From assembly GCA_026261815.1 (NCBI GenBank), contig JAMPIT010000566.1, forward strand, positions 23,399,001 through 23,463,000: a stretch of 64,000 nt of DNA. The letters are read 5' to 3'. Position 1 is the first letter of the stretch. Each line of letters starts with the position of its first letter. A program made the position numbers and the translations under genes. This DNA comes from Monarcha castaneiventris obscurior (lineage: Eukaryota; Chordata; Aves; Passeriformes; Monarchidae). This document shows positions 12,501 through 27,500 of the stretch, in pieces. The notes under the pieces are model-generated. The model searched no databases. It was not told the DNA's origin and worked only from the letters and a program-made list of their open reading frames with translations.

Positions 12501-15500
12501 AAAAGCTTCAAGTTGGGTACTTCTGAGCAATAGGCTTTGCACTTAACCACATCTTGCCCCTCTAGAGTTTCGAAAAAAGGACATTTTAAAATGAGTTAAA
12601 AAAACCCAAACAAACCACACACACAGAGAAATGATATTTTTTTTCTTAGTCTGTGTTTTTATAGCTGCTCCACCCTGTCTTTCCCAGTCAATGGGAGGAA
12701 GGCTATCTCCTTAGGAAAACTGCAGAAGAAAAATACACTTAAATTGGTTGTTCTGGCTGTCTACCAGTCTGCTGCAATACCAGTGCCTTTTCTCCAAGTG
12801 GGTGAAACCTCTGCAGCTTTAATACAGAGCATTTTCAACAAGTCCAGTTAAGATAAAGTATAACTTCTATGAAAGTACTCATTTTGGTTCTTTCTGGCAA
12901 GGGTAGCTCTCATTTGTGGTGTGTCCATACATATATGTGCATGTGTTTATAATTTAGATCTCTCTTGAAACTTTTCATTCTCTCTTTTAAAGTATGTGTA
13001 TCATTCTCTTTTTCTCTTGGATATCGTAGTCCTGGTCTGTGCTTGACTGTTCTATTTCAGTAGACGCCTCAAGAAAGTATCTGGAATAACAAAGCTGATG
13101 AAAAAAAGCCAGAGTAGTTGGCATAGATTGAAAAGCCCTTTTTGCTCTTATGGCTTGCATCATTCAGGTCACATTTGCATTAGAAATTGTTGCTGGCATA
13201 GGGATGGCACCTAGGGATGTGGTTTCTCAAATCAGTTCTGGGACACAGCCACATCAGGAAGGAGAGCCAGGCAGAGAGGAACCATACAAGTGCTGTTGCA
13301 ATGTGCAGATCTGAAGTGAACATGTCATTCTTGACATTGCTGTCTTCCTGCTCCCTCTACAAACCACCATCTTTGCCTAGAAGCCAGTAGTTGTACTGAC
13401 TAATCTAAAGTCTGTCATACCAGCAGAAACATGCTCTTGTTGATGTAATGTGTTTGGATATGAGAAACAGATTTAGCAAGTTGCTTATTGGTGGGAGCAC
13501 TTTCTGTAGTGCCTGAAGGGCTGGAAGCTGTGAGGGTAGGCTAGGATAGCTATCTAAGGTAATCTTTGCTCTGCCAGCCCAGCATGTCTCCTCCTAGGAT
13601 GTAACTGCCCTGCTAGCAGTGAGCTTTTGTGCCTGCTTCCTGGTTCCATGACACTATATGGAGTTGCTGCACGGGCACAGTTGGAGGGGCAGAGATTTCA
13701 TGAGACCAAGTGCTGAAACTGCACTGAGGTGTCTGTGTGTTTACCCAGGATTTCAGTCCATCACCTGGCCCAGAACTGTGGTCTTTGGCAGTGTGATACA
13801 AGAGTGATGCTATGTGTAAGTAAACTAAAATGGGCTTCCTTATTCTTAACATAGGCAGCTCTGGAGGAGCCTGTCAGTGAGAACTTTTTAATGGGAATGT
13901 AATCCAGGAATTCAGACTGTAAGCCACTAAAACTTCACCTGATTACTCAGCCTTCTGTGTGCTGCAGAAACAGCGAATGTTTGGTATTTAAACACTGAAC
14001 TTGGCAGGTGGTGCCATACTAGGAGAAGGAGAGAAACAAAGCATCTTCCAGCTGGATTTGGGAGGGAGGCGGCTGGGGGCTTGCTCAGCTTGCCTTTATG
14101 CTGAGAGCTGGGTTGCGTGCAAGTACCAGCAAAAGCAAAACCTGAACTCAAGCCCATGCCCCAGTTGTTCTGCTAACTCAGAGCAAAATGAATTCTGTGT
14201 GGGTAAGAGCAGAGCTTGAGAAGTGACTGAATCAGCCAGAGCTCTGAAATATAAACATACCCTTAGTGCAGACAGAGCCATCACAGATTTATGTCATTTT
14301 GAGAGTAGTTAGTACATATCAGGCTAAATGTCTTCAAGGAACAAGGTTCAGTAGAACTGCTATGACTGGGAAATACATTCACTAATGAGACATGGGCAGA
14401 CCTGTGGCTGGTGCCTGCAAACTAAGTACTCCGATTCCTGTGGAGCTGAGAGATTCATGCTGTTGACAGTGGTGTCACTTTCTGCTTCTAAACAGCTTCA
14501 TCAGCTTCCCTGCAGCCTGCTAACACTGCAATTGTCCAAGCCTCCAAGGAAGAAGCTGATCTGTAAAAGACAGTGAATGGGTGCTTTCCTTTCTACAACC
14601 AAAAAGTCACACAGATTTAATTTTCTAAAAGAAAAATAGCTTATTGTTGGTTTGGGAAATAGAAGGGCTTATTTAAGGAGTGCTGTGAATGAAACTTGCA
14701 CCTGATAGAAGCAATTTTCACCACTGTTTCAGCTGCAGAGTGGTGTGGAGCTCTGTGTGCAGCTACAGGAAAATGGTCCTCTTACAGGAACTCAAGAGGG
14801 AAGTGCTGGGGACCTGTTTGTAAACTTGTGTGTGCTGAGAAAAGAACCTGAGCAGCTGTTAAATGACTTGCCAGCTTTGCCAGATGAAAGGGACCAACAC
14901 AGCAGAGTTCTGCCCCCTTTTTTTGTACAATGTTATGGCTCAGCTAGTTTAGCACTGTGGACTGGGAGTTTCCTCATCTCCATTTCCATACAGCCATCTC
15001 TTCAGGAATACCACTCTTGAGCTGTATTGATGTGCACCCTAAGTAGTCATATGGGTGAACAGAGTGATGTCATACATGCAGATTCCAGCAAAACTTCTTA
15101 GGAAGTATTTACTTGGAAGGGACACGCTGTAAGTTACACCTATGCTGCAGCTTTTTGGAACAACTCCTCTGTTACAGATAGTAAGAGACTTAAAAGTTAG
15201 CTTCCGTATTAAAAATTGCCATTTTACCAATAATTACACCATTAGCTTCACAGTGGCAGTAGAAACTGTCATTTACAGGCCTGTAGGATACTTTGCAGAA
15301 ACAGTGAAGTGTTTGCAAGGCTAGAGTGAGGAAATTTGTGTGTGACTGCTGAAGTTGGAGACTGTATTTAAATCCACTGTGCTCTTAGGCTTGCCAGGTG
15401 CATTTGATTCCATTAGTCTGGAGCATTTGGTCTCCAGTGCTGTTAGTAGTACCTTTTAGAGTGTGTGTATAATTTTGAAAATGTTGCCTGCCTCACACAT

Positions 15501-18500
15501 ACACATAAGCAAAAGACTCTGAGTGTCCTGTGCCAAAGATTGTTTTCCGGTTCCTCTCCACTTAGGCAACTGTATCATTGCCTCCCTTAATTGCCATTTG
15601 CATCTCATGTACAGTACAAAGCAAACAGTCAAGCTTACAGTAAAAGCCAGTTTTTGTGGGTGGGAAGCCACATGCATATTCAAGCCTACAATAAAGTTCA
15701 GCTTCTGTGTGCAAGAACCAAGAGCTGAACCCACACATCAACATACACCCTTGCATTTGATCAGTTCCTGCTGTGGTTTCGGCTGGGTGGGGTAGCCTTT
15801 TTCTTGAGTTTCTGACACACTGTACAAAAACACAACCATCGAAGTCTTTTTGCAATCACTGTAGAAAACAAATTTTAAGACATGTTTGTACTAAAACTTT
15901 TTATGCTAATACTCTACACTTTTTTCTTTGCCTGTGCTTTCCTGTTAATCAGTCTTGCAAATATGGTTGGTGAACTGTGCAGCTGCTTCTATATTCTGAT
16001 ATGCATAACACAGGCTAGGGTCTCTTGGATAATCGATCTGCTTGGTATTTGTTGTATGGGCAGGTTAAATTGACTTCCAGGATATCAGGACAGGAAGAAC
16101 TTCCCAATTTTAATTTGGTGTGCTGCAAAATGTTTTTAAGGGTGGTTGTGGTTCCTCCCCCGTGCTCTGCAGAGTGCCTCAGGGCATGTGTTGTAAAGCT
16201 GTATTTAAAACCCAAGTATTAATTGCCCTTTTATTTCCCTAGATGGATAATGAAAGTTGTGCTCCTTTCAATGGTATTCTTCTGTTGTCAGTGTAAACTT
16301 AAAGTGCTGTAGTAATATTAAAGATGGTCTTTCTCTGTAAAAAAAACTATGGAGTATCTGCTTACTCTTGGATATGATTGTGTAACCACCACTTTATAGT
16401 CAGTAATCTGTTTAGTCAACATGTTTACTCGCTTGCATGAATGTTTTCAGTATCAGGACTGAAGTCACTGCTGGTAGTAAAATACTGTGCTCTTCCAAAT
16501 CTTTCTAGAAGTAACATCAGAATGTTTTTGTATCAGATCAAGCTGTTAAAGTTTCCTCCTTTTTATTAGGTTACAAGACCCAGTAGCTACAACAAGAAAT
16601 CCCATTTTGACATTGAAGATGTAGATGAAGTGGACAAAATGGAGATTAGGTAATATAAAATACATTATTAGTACAAAATTGTCTTCCAAAATTGTGTAAC
16701 TTTGTAGTAGACTCTGTTTGCAAAGTGGCAAGCATAGTTTTTCTGTTGATGAATCAAGATGAGTTTTTGTCCCTATATCTGTATGTTTATTTACCTCCAC
16801 TGTTCAGTAGATTGTATCTTGAATATGTGTGTTGGTTCTGATGCAGGAGAGATCCTTAGTCTTCCTTTGTTTTACATGCACACTGTGTGTATGCTAATAT
16901 GCAGTTGTCATTAAGCACAGCCTTTTATGTCTGGGCTCCCCTTTCCTCCCTCTCTGTTTCCCAGGACAGCCCAGAGGCTCTGGGATGCTCTCAGTTAAAG
17001 AGTATATTTTGTTTTATCACTTAATTTTAGCAACCTATGTAAAGTCCTTCTTCCCTGAAAGGAAACTCTTGAACTCAGAGTTTTTCTGGGGCAGAGACAG
17101 TTTCTCTTCTCTTTTGCCTTCCAAACTTTAACCCTTAATTTGATTTGGTATGGTAAAAGTGAAATCAGTTGCACACGAAAAAAGGAATTCTGATTTCAAA
17201 ACCAGAACAATCCCCACCCCATCCTGTGCTACCCTCTTAGTACTATTTTAAAACCTGCTGAGGCCAGTCAACAGTGTCTGTGGGAACAGGTGAGTATAAA
17301 GAGAGGTGAGAAAACAATAGGAGGTGCAAAACTGGAAAGTGTCACGTGCATCTTACATTCACATACTATTGAAACTTGGAGACTTGGGCCATCTGGTGAT
17401 CTGTGTGCATAGTAAATGAAAACTGCTATATCTGCATTGGGTGGTGAGAAATTCCGCTCTCCTTTATGTACGTATTTGGAGGAAGAGTAGTAGCACTGCC
17501 TTCCTCCCCCTGTATTCCCACCAGAGAGGCAGTGAGGCATCTCCTGGAAGCTGCACAGTTCCTTCAAAAGCACACCTGGCTATAAGGAAAGGAGGGGAGA
17601 CCAGGAAGGGGGAACAATACTTACTCCCAGCAAGCAAAACACGTCTGTGTTCATGAATGGATTGAGGGCTGTTCTGATTTGACAGTCAGCTGCTGGTTCA
17701 CGTAGCCTGTCAATGTAGTATCCCAGCACTACAAGAGCATTAATAGATTTGTGTTTGCCATGACTCTGTGAGGCAGGAAAGGGCAACTGTACATACGTGA
17801 GAGAGGTGAGAGCTGGGCTCCTTCACAGAGAGCATTTGCATCAGGCAGTGCAGAGGTAGCACAACCACAGCTAACTCATGGGAGTAAAAGCAAGGCCCAG
17901 GTGCAGCGCTGAGCTGCTCTGGGGTGTCAGTGTTGCAGCACAGCAGGTGACCTAGGCCTAGCACCAGACTATATTTCTGCAAAGCTTTGCAGCGTGTAGG
18001 CACATAGGAAGTAACATGCCCCATATTCCATGGGATGTATTTGATGAAAAGGGCAACTCCACCATGTCTCAGAAGTTCCAGTCTAGTCTTTGTAACCATG
18101 ATGCTCAGCCATGCACTGATTTTAAATGAAAGCTAGGATTCTCTGAAAGATTTTTTGATAGTTTTGAGGGAGATGCTAGACATTGGTGTACAGTGGTTAC
18201 ATACTGCTTAATATTTCAATGATTCTTATTTTATACTACTGGACTAAATGAAATTATACAGTTGTTTTACTTGCTAAGTACATTGTCTGGACAAATGACT
18301 CATCTGCAACAATAATGTTATGTGGAGCTGAGCTTCAGAAAAGTGTGTCATTCCTGAAAACCAATATATCACAGTGTGGTACAGATGAATAGTTTGAGAG
18401 GAGGCTTGCAAAATAGTTGGGAAAAGATTAAGCACCTAAATAACAGGCAAAAGCAGATAAAGTGTTAGTCTTGGTTGGGCAAATTCTCCTTAGAGCTTTT

Positions 18501-21500
18501 GTCTGCTGTGGGACAGTGTGTTTTTGTTTCCATCTTGGGTTCCCCTTCCACCCCCGCTCACTTCCTCTGCTCTGTTTAGTGAGAGTTAGATTTCCCCCAT
18601 GCCCTCTGGACAGATCATACAGTTTATGGGTTTGGGGATTTGTTTTCTTTTTCTCTCCTGAGAAAAATACAATTCCATAGAGTAAAGAGGAGACTTAGTC
18701 TCTCATGATTTCTCTCTAAAGCTATGAAAAGTTTTCTCTTTTTGAGTGGGTGTAGGAAGTTGCAGGCAGGGCATATCAACACTTGGGGACCAGATGTTCT
18801 GGTGAATTCATTGTTTCTCCTCCCCCTCTCTCCTGTTTGTTTCTTTCTGTGACTACAATCTGACCAGTTTCAGAATAACACTTGTCATAATTTTGCCTTT
18901 TAAAAATCTTGGGAAACAGTGATCTTTTAGACTCTGAAGTCCACGTATGAACATTTTTAATAAGTGCTGTTTATTTTTTGTACTCCAAGAGCACAAACCA
19001 GTAACTTCAGAATTTGTATGCCTGCTTTGCTTACTGTGTTGTGTGAGATCTACTTTGAGTTGTTAGTTCCTTTTGTACAGCTCCTTTGCACTGATTTTTT
19101 TTCTGTAACTGTGGGGAAACCCTTTAGCTGTCTGTGTTTGAAAGTGTTATTGCTAGTTGGCAACTTGAAAGAGTTTGGATAAACTAGAAGCCAGTAGCCT
19201 GTACATACTTGGTAAATTGTAAGTTTGATTGTATAAATAGGCTTAAAGATTCCTCTCCTGAAGCTGCCTTTAGCTGTCTGAACTGGTTAGCAAGATAATA
19301 ACCCATCAAATATGGAGAAAGGAGAGAGAAGGTCAAATTTTCAAAGAAGTTTTTTTTCCTTTTGGAGAGTTCTTGCCTTGCAGAAATACTGTCCAAATTA
19401 TCAGAGTCTGAAGAACTTTACATAGCAGGCATGCAGTGTGAGCTGATGGTGTGCCTACTGTATGACACCTGGTGCAGGAGACACTGTTAAGAGATACAAG
19501 GCTCAGAGGATTTAAAAGTAGTGTTTCTTTGCTTACATAAGATAGGATAAAACTTTAACAGGACTGTCAACATCTGTTCCTTGGCCAGTCTACTGTGACT
19601 TGCTTGACACCAGGAGGGTTGTGTAAATATGTCCACAACTGGATGGCTTTGCACCTTATCCAAGTTAAAGTTGCTCTTCTAAAAACTGTCATTATTTAAA
19701 AACCTGTATTTCTTTCCATGCAGTGTTTTTTCCCCCAAAAGTTTAAGGCACATTCAAGCTGTCACTTAGCTGCAAAATAGTCAGCTGATACTGTTTTTTA
19801 ATAAAAATAGCTCTTAGCAAAAACCTTAAAAACCATACAGAAACAAATACCCTGGAGTTTGAAACCCTTACTTCAAGGTGGGTATGGTAGCATTTACCTA
19901 CATGCTGTGTTGGACACCAATACTTCTGCTCTGAATCTCAGTGCAGTTGTTTTCCATCCAGATGCTGAAGAGCATATGAAAGGGAAGAAATCTACGATAG
20001 ACACCAGAACTTCCCAAATGTGAGGGACCGAGTGCCAAAATTTGTGTAAGCTTCAGCCAATACACAGATTATACCAAATGGTAGAACTGTCCTAAGGCTT
20101 TGACTATCTCTGCAGAACTAGTTTAGGTGCCGTAAATATGTATGATTGACACAGGGGTCTTCCTAGGAGCTAGAAACTGGGAAAAACTGTGTAGAACTAA
20201 CTCCGTAAAGCTGCCACTTAGCTGTTAGTAATCCCAAATTAGACAGGGACCGATGATATGTAGTCCTTAAATAACTGTGTGCTTTTTCCCCTGGTGTCCA
20301 TTTTACCTGTATTTTTCCATTATCTGGGATAGCCAGATAGCCTTCAGAATCTTTATCAATATGGACAGTGGAAACAGTACAGATGAGAAAAAGTTAATCT
20401 GAATGACATTTTTCACTAATGTTTTATGGAGGTGAATTGTAAGGCTTCAGAAATCTAAGGTAAGGTTATCTCTTTACTGTTTGGAAACCACTGCTGTACA
20501 GTTTTAAGTCTTTCTAACTCATAGACTTGAGGGGAAAAACCCCAACAAATTTGGAAAAAAGGTTGGGATTTTTAAAAAATCTTTTAAATTTCTTAGTAAT
20601 ATTTTAAATTATTTGTTTTTATTACAGGGTTGATCTTTGGAATGCCAGTAACTTGAAGTTTGGTGATGAGTTTTTAGGAGAGCTGAGACTCCCTTTGAAA
20701 TTTCTCCGACAGTCTAGTTCTTACGAAGCATGGTATTTGGCATTTTTCTTTTGGAGAATAAGTAGAAACATATGTCTGCTCTGAAGACTTAAGAGTAATT
20801 ACTGCTATGTGATAAAGTTTAAATGGATTTAATTTGTATCTTTTTTGTAAGCAAGCCAAAGTAATCTTAGCAAGTGTAAGAACAAGAAGTTTTGATAATG
20901 TGATTAGAGGCTTCAGTCTGCCTCTCTGTCGCATGTGGGAGTTCTAGTATGTTGTTTTTATACTATTTACTGCAGTTCATCAGGAGTGCTATGGTTTTAG
21001 TGTGTGGGTTTTTAATCATATCTACATAAATCTTTATGTTCAGAACTTCCCATGTTGCAGTTGGTGCAAAACAGACTGGCAAGCTTAATTAAGAAATCTG
21101 ATTCAGAGCTCTCAAGAGTTTGACACATACATAAATACTGTGTATCTGTACAGTTTCTCTGTGTTCACATACAGCCTGAGAAAATCTTGTGTTTCAGCAC
21201 GAAGTTTCTGTCTTATTTTTTGCATATCAGGTATTTTCTGCAGCCCAGAGATAATGGTAACAAGTCATTGAAACCTGATGACCTCGGTTCCTTAAGGTTA
21301 AATGTGGTTTACACTGAGGACCATGTTTTTTCCTCAGACTATTACAGTCCACTGAGAGACGTCCTGCTAAAATCTGCAGATGTTGAGGTAATTAGCTTGT
21401 GTTGTTTGTTGTTTGCTTGCAGATCATCTTCACAGGGGTCTGAGTATTTGTCACTATCTTGCTGGCACCGTAGCTGTGTAATTACCAGAGAGGTCAGCTC

Positions 21501-24500
21501 TTCCTTTTCAGACCTCAGAGCCTTGTTAAGCTCTGCATATCCCTGGTGCTTGTTTTCAGTCCTTGCAGAGATACTTATCTATGGTGGGTGACGGCACACC
21601 CAGGAACACAGTGGTTTTAGCTGCAGCAGATTCTCTGTGACTTTTTAATTTTACATGTGAAAATGCCAAGTAATCTTCAGTTTGATCAATTGTTTTCCTT
21701 TACTGGAGAGGAACAGGTTTGTTGCATAATTGAGAAAAACCCAAGCCAAGAACTAATCCTGAAACATCAGAGATTTGGACCATGTTGTGCCCTTACGTAT
21801 ACTTTTTACAGTTGTAATGGTGCTTTGGTTTTTTTCAGTAAAATAACTGAGTTCTGTACTCACTGTGACTTGAAATTGCAAAGGGTTAGATAGAGTGTTT
21901 TCTCTTCACTTGCTTCCCAGGTAGATGACATTTATTGAAAAGACAGCCATTAAAAATGGGGGGAATAAAAAGAGACTGGATTGTAATAGTTTTTAAATTG
22001 CTGCCCTCTTGTGACCAGAACTTAGAGCCCACAAAAACTGGGATGTAACATCCACCCACGTTATATACAGACATTTGGGTAATTGGCCATTGCAACTGTT
22101 GTGTGGGGTTCTATATTAAGAAGCTAATGGGGAAAGAAAGAAAGAATGATTGTTCTGGAAGGATTTCTCAAAGTTTTTATTTTCCACTGTTCAGCCTGTT
22201 TCAGCATCAGCTGCACATATTTTGGGTGAAGTTTGCAGAGAAAAACAGGAAGCGGCCATACCTCTTGTCAGGCTTTTCTTACACTATGGCAGAATTGTGC
22301 CTTTCATAAGTGCCATTGCGAATGCTGAAGTGAAGAGAACTCAGTAAGTACCAAAAAACAAGTTGCTATCAAACATACCTAACCTGCATTGGCTAGTGCT
22401 AGAATCCTCCTCTCAGTTTCTAGAAATATGCGACTTCAGAAGAAAATGTCAGGGTGGCTCCTGTTCTTCCTAGCTGAGTGGCAGAATTCTTTATAAATTC
22501 TTTCATTGCTCTCAAGATCTGCTTAATTTGACCTTTAGGAGGAGTTCCCATGATTTTTTGTGAAAATGATTTGCAAGACTGTTCTAACATCTGAGAGCAG
22601 GGATTTTTACTCTTCTCTGTCTTAAGTATATTTGATATCTGAAATTCTACATTATCTTCAGCTGTTCGTATGCAATCATTTCAGCTTTATCATGTGCTAA
22701 TAAATCATTTAGTGCTGAGTGAGTGTTCATTTAATTTGTTCAAAACAACAAGCAAGTTTCTTCCTAATCATGAATATTTAAGGCAAGCTGTGTGTCTAAT
22801 CTTCGCAGTTAGAGGGCGAAGGATTAAGGATGGGATTGAATTTGGCATGAGATGGCAGAAAATGAAGTTGGGTTTTTTCAGTTGCTTCTTTTGAGTTCTG
22901 TGTTTGACTTACTGGTGGGCTGATAGTTCAGTAGCGTAAGATCACAGTGTTCATACCAAGCAGGTCCTAAAGAACATTTGTTGCCACAAGCCTTGTGCCT
23001 GTGTAGTCATGCTCTTGACAAACAGTAGAAGAGATAATTGGGAGTCAAGGGGAATGACAGATTCTGACTGTAAACTTCCTTAGTGCAAAATAAAGTCTTT
23101 GTGTGGGCTGGCTCTTTTCAGAGTGTCTGAGGGATCAAGTGTTTTCCTTCTTGTAGGTGGGTGTATTTTTTCTGAGCTGCAGGTTGGCTGAAACAGCATC
23201 GTTGCTGCAGCATGAGGAAACTTGCTGATCCCTAGTCAGTCATATTCCTGTGATAAAGCAGCAAAGATGGTGTTTGTTTTCAGGGCTTTCTGGCATTTGT
23301 GACAGGCAGTGAGCTTACTTTTTTGTGTGAAACAAAATTATGAATCCAGCAAAGTCATTGATCCTGTTACTCACTGCTTGTAAATGAGTACAACCATAGT
23401 AAGCTGTGAAAACAGAAAAGATACCAGTGTGTATATGAGCAAGCATATAACTTCTGTTCCAGGTTTGGTCTGCTGTCACTAAGCACAGGTTTTGATTGTA
23501 CCTATTGTAGATGAGATCATTGATTATGTACCTATTTGCATAATGTAAATGGCTAGCAAGGGAGGTACAGGTACATGATAGAGCAGCTGGCTGAAACTTT
23601 ATTGGTCACAGAGGCTGGATGTCTAGAACAAGATGAGTTCTGTGCAAAGAGCTTTTTAGAAAAACCTGAGACTCTGTAGGATGCCACCTTGCCACACAGT
23701 TCTCAGGGCTGAACTGGGATCTGCACTGTTGTCACAGAGCAGTACTCTAAGTCCTATAGAAAATATGGCTATGTCATTGGAGCCTGTGTTCTCTTCTTCC
23801 TCCCAGCTCACAAGTACTTACTTTGTAGGTCATGTGCAATATCCAGTGTAGTTCTGAGACTAAAATCACTGCCTCTTTCCCTTATTCAAATTAGCACTGT
23901 TGAGTAGCATATGAAAACAGATGTGTTTCCCACATTTGTGTTGCAGACCTCTTTGGTTTGAGCCTGTGTGTTGCTGTGTATTTGGATAGTGCACTTAGCA
24001 CATGATGCTAATACAAAGATGATCTGTAGTCCCTCTGGATTTTCCAAGGCTGCTGCTTTTCTGTTATACCCTGGAAGTGCACTAAATGCTGCATGACTGC
24101 ATTTAATGGCAGGCTGGTGTCAAAGGGAGGTTTTGCTTGACTATTCAAACCCAGGATTCTGTCACCTTTCACTGCTGCTTTTATTTCCATGTATTAGCAG
24201 TTCATTACAAAGAGACTAAATTACAGTAAATTGTTCACTTCCAGAGACCCAAACACCATTTTCAGAGGGAACTCGTTAACTTCCAAGTGCATTGATGAGA
24301 CAATGAAACTGGCAGGGATGCATTATCTGCAAGTTACACTAAAGCCAATTATAGATGAGGTAAGAACAGTTTAGACTGTTTATTTGGTAAAATGTCATTA
24401 TAAAGGCCTTCAGGGAACAAATACTGTTTATTACTTCTCATTTTAAGAGCACTTTGTAGGAATAATGCTTAATAGCTTGTTTCTGCATTAAAATCCTGTG

Positions 24501-27500
24501 TGTTAGGTTAGCCACAGCTGAGTCGCCCAATTCAGAAACAGTTGGATTGCATTAAAGGGAGAGAAAAAATTCTATTTATTAAACCACATTGCTCTGTTTT
24601 ATAAAAACTAACATATATTGTTTCTGAGAAATTCATAAATAGTGTATACAATAGAAAGCAGTTGTGAAGCTATAAGTAATGCATTTCATCCAGTGGGTAT
24701 AAAGGGATACAGTTACTCTTAGATAACTGTGCATGTGATGCATGTATTGTAACAATGGTTTATTATCTATCCAGTCCAGAATGGTGGGTGTGGGTATTTT
24801 AGTGCAGTAATTGGGCAATACTTTCAGACCACAGACTTCCTTTAAATGATTTGACAATTTCTTCAGCTGTTTTTGTCTTAATGTTTCATCAGAAAATGTC
24901 AAGTTTTAAAGAATATGGATATACTTTCAAAGATGACTATTTTGGAAAAATAGGACTTTTCTTGAACTGCCTTGCTTGAGAGAGTGTAAAGAACAGTTCT
25001 GCATTTCAGTTGAAGGAAAGGGTAAAATGAACTTTCTGGGAAAAAATAAAATCACGCATAATTTACCTTTGCTGTTAAAAGAAAACAGTACTGTTTATAA
25101 AGTTGGCTTTTTGCCTTTTACCTCTCATCTCAAAAGCTAACAGATTATGCTTTTTACAAAACTTTTTCTACTTGTAGATAAGCTTGTATACCAATTGTTC
25201 GCTTTATTTTTTTTTCTAGATCTGCCAGGTCCATAAACCTTGTGAAATTGATCCTGTGAAATTAAAAGATGGTGAAAACCTGGAAAATAACAGGGTATGC
25301 ATTAGATTTTGAAGACAGTCTCTGTTCATGCCATCAAGTTTAACTGAGGTCCTCAGAAGTTTGATCTTGCAAATAATTTTGTCATTCATTAGAATACACT
25401 GTAAGCTTTCTTGACAGCACGCTTATAATTATTTTGTGGCAACTTTACATTCATTATGCTGTAAGTGCAATACCAGTAGAAAGTTAATGATTTCTCCTGC
25501 TGCCCTGAGGACAAGGATAACAGACTGTGGGTAGCCTGGAGAAAAGGAGGCTCAGGGGACACCTTCTCTCTCTCTGCAACTAAAAGGATGTTGTAGCAAG
25601 GTGGGGGTTGGCCTCTTCTCCCAAGTAACAAGTGACAGGACAAGAGGAAAAGACCTCAAGTTGCATCAGGGGAAGCTTAGATTGCATATTGGGGAAAACT
25701 TTCTTCACCTTAATGGTGGCCAGGCACTGGAATAGGCTGCCCAAGGAAGTGGTATAATCACCATCCCTAGAAATGTACAAGAGGTGTGTGGATGTGGGAC
25801 GTGGGGACATGGTTTAGTGGTGGACTTGGCAGAGCTGGGTTAACAGTAGGACTCAATGATCTAAGAGGTCTTTCCCAGCTTTAATGATCCTATGATTCTG
25901 CTGATGATGTAGTAAACAGTGCTAGAAGAAGGACTGATATGCCAAACGGCTGTGTCATTTAATGTTTGGTTTCATAGGAATGATATTTTTACTCTTCTAC
26001 TTGAATATGTGCATTTCCCAAACAGTATAATTGAGTGAGAGTTTGTTTTTCAAGTGTATAATGTTGGAAGTGGGAATCTTTTTATGATGCCACTATGAAT
26101 AAAACCAGGAATAGCACCACTTTCCACAGCAGAAAATTATACTAATTTTATCATCATCTTTGCATTTTTCCAGGAAAATCTGAGGCAATATGTTGATCGC
26201 ATTTTTACTGTAATTACAAAATCGGGTGTAAGCTGCCCTACAGTGATGTGTGATATTTTCTTTTCACTGAGAGAATCAGCTGCCAAACGTTTTCAAGGTG
26301 AGTTTATATATATTTTTAATTATATAACTGATAGTTTTAAACACAGGTGTAGTCTAGCAGTCTGCATGATCCCTGTTGGATTTAGTAATTGAACAGCAGC
26401 TTATCCAAAATAATATTTGCAGTATGTTAATGCTGGTTTTTCATCTATTATTCATTCCACAAGGAATGTGATTTTTAATGATGATTGGAGTTTTTTTTTG
26501 TAGTATCTCTTAAAGAAAAACAGCATTTAAAAAGGTCATTATGATAGTATGTGTTTATGGGTTCTGTATTTGCAAAGCATACTCAATTTTCAAATGTTCA
26601 GGGCTCTGTAATGGCTCTTTTTGCAGATTCCATGCAGTGGAATTATTTTCTGCTCGTATGTCAATCTGTAATAAAAGCCAGTCTATAAATTGGAGTTACT
26701 GCAAGCTCATTGCTCTAGGAGCCTGTGTGCTGGAAAGGTTTTCTGGCTGTCAAGAGACAGTTCTTACCAGTCCCTCTTAGTTGTTTTGACTCTCTGAGAG
26801 TAAGTGGACAATGTAAAATGAGAATTAAGCAAAACAACCACGCTATGTATTTTCATGAAGGGAAGCAGATTACAGTAAGCAAGTGTTAAAGAGAGTAATA
26901 CAAGTTCAGCTTGTAAACAGTCACTTCAGAGTAGGGAAGCTCAAGCAAAAAACCATTGACTGTGCTGTCATGTTCTTTATTTCGTTTAAATAAAGAAGTA
27001 AAATATATTTTCTGTAACTACCAACTGGAATAGATACATTAGGAGTCTGTATAGCACTTGTACTCAGGGCTGTAAGTAGGTAACTGAGAGTTGGCCTCTG
27101 TGCTGAGCGTTTCATGAACTATGTAAATTATTCATCATACTTTAGTGCATATATGGGATCACAGGTGTCTGTGAAATCCTCTGTGTGGTGGAAGAGTGAA
27201 TGGTGTTCTTGAAGCTTATGCTGTGGACCTGCTTATTTTTAAAGAGGCTCTCATTGACTTTTCCTTGGGTTAGGCTAGCTGATCTCTGGCTCCAAATCCT
27301 CTATCATCAGTTAATCCTGTAACTTGCAAATATATACATTATCCAGCACATGCTCGAGTTAGCTCTCTCAAGGCTCTCTGATAATTACATGAGGCTTTTC
27401 AGGAAGGATTACTGAAATGCTGAGTAGAGGTTTTTTTTGGTTTTTTTTTAAATAGGTGACCTAGATGTAAGGTACACAGCTGTCAGCAGCTTTATTTTCC

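Noticed and set aside
25389..25810. Minus-strand open frames over the CR1 copy
   Set aside because: They are antisense to the CR1 3' end and are not LINE or host proteins.
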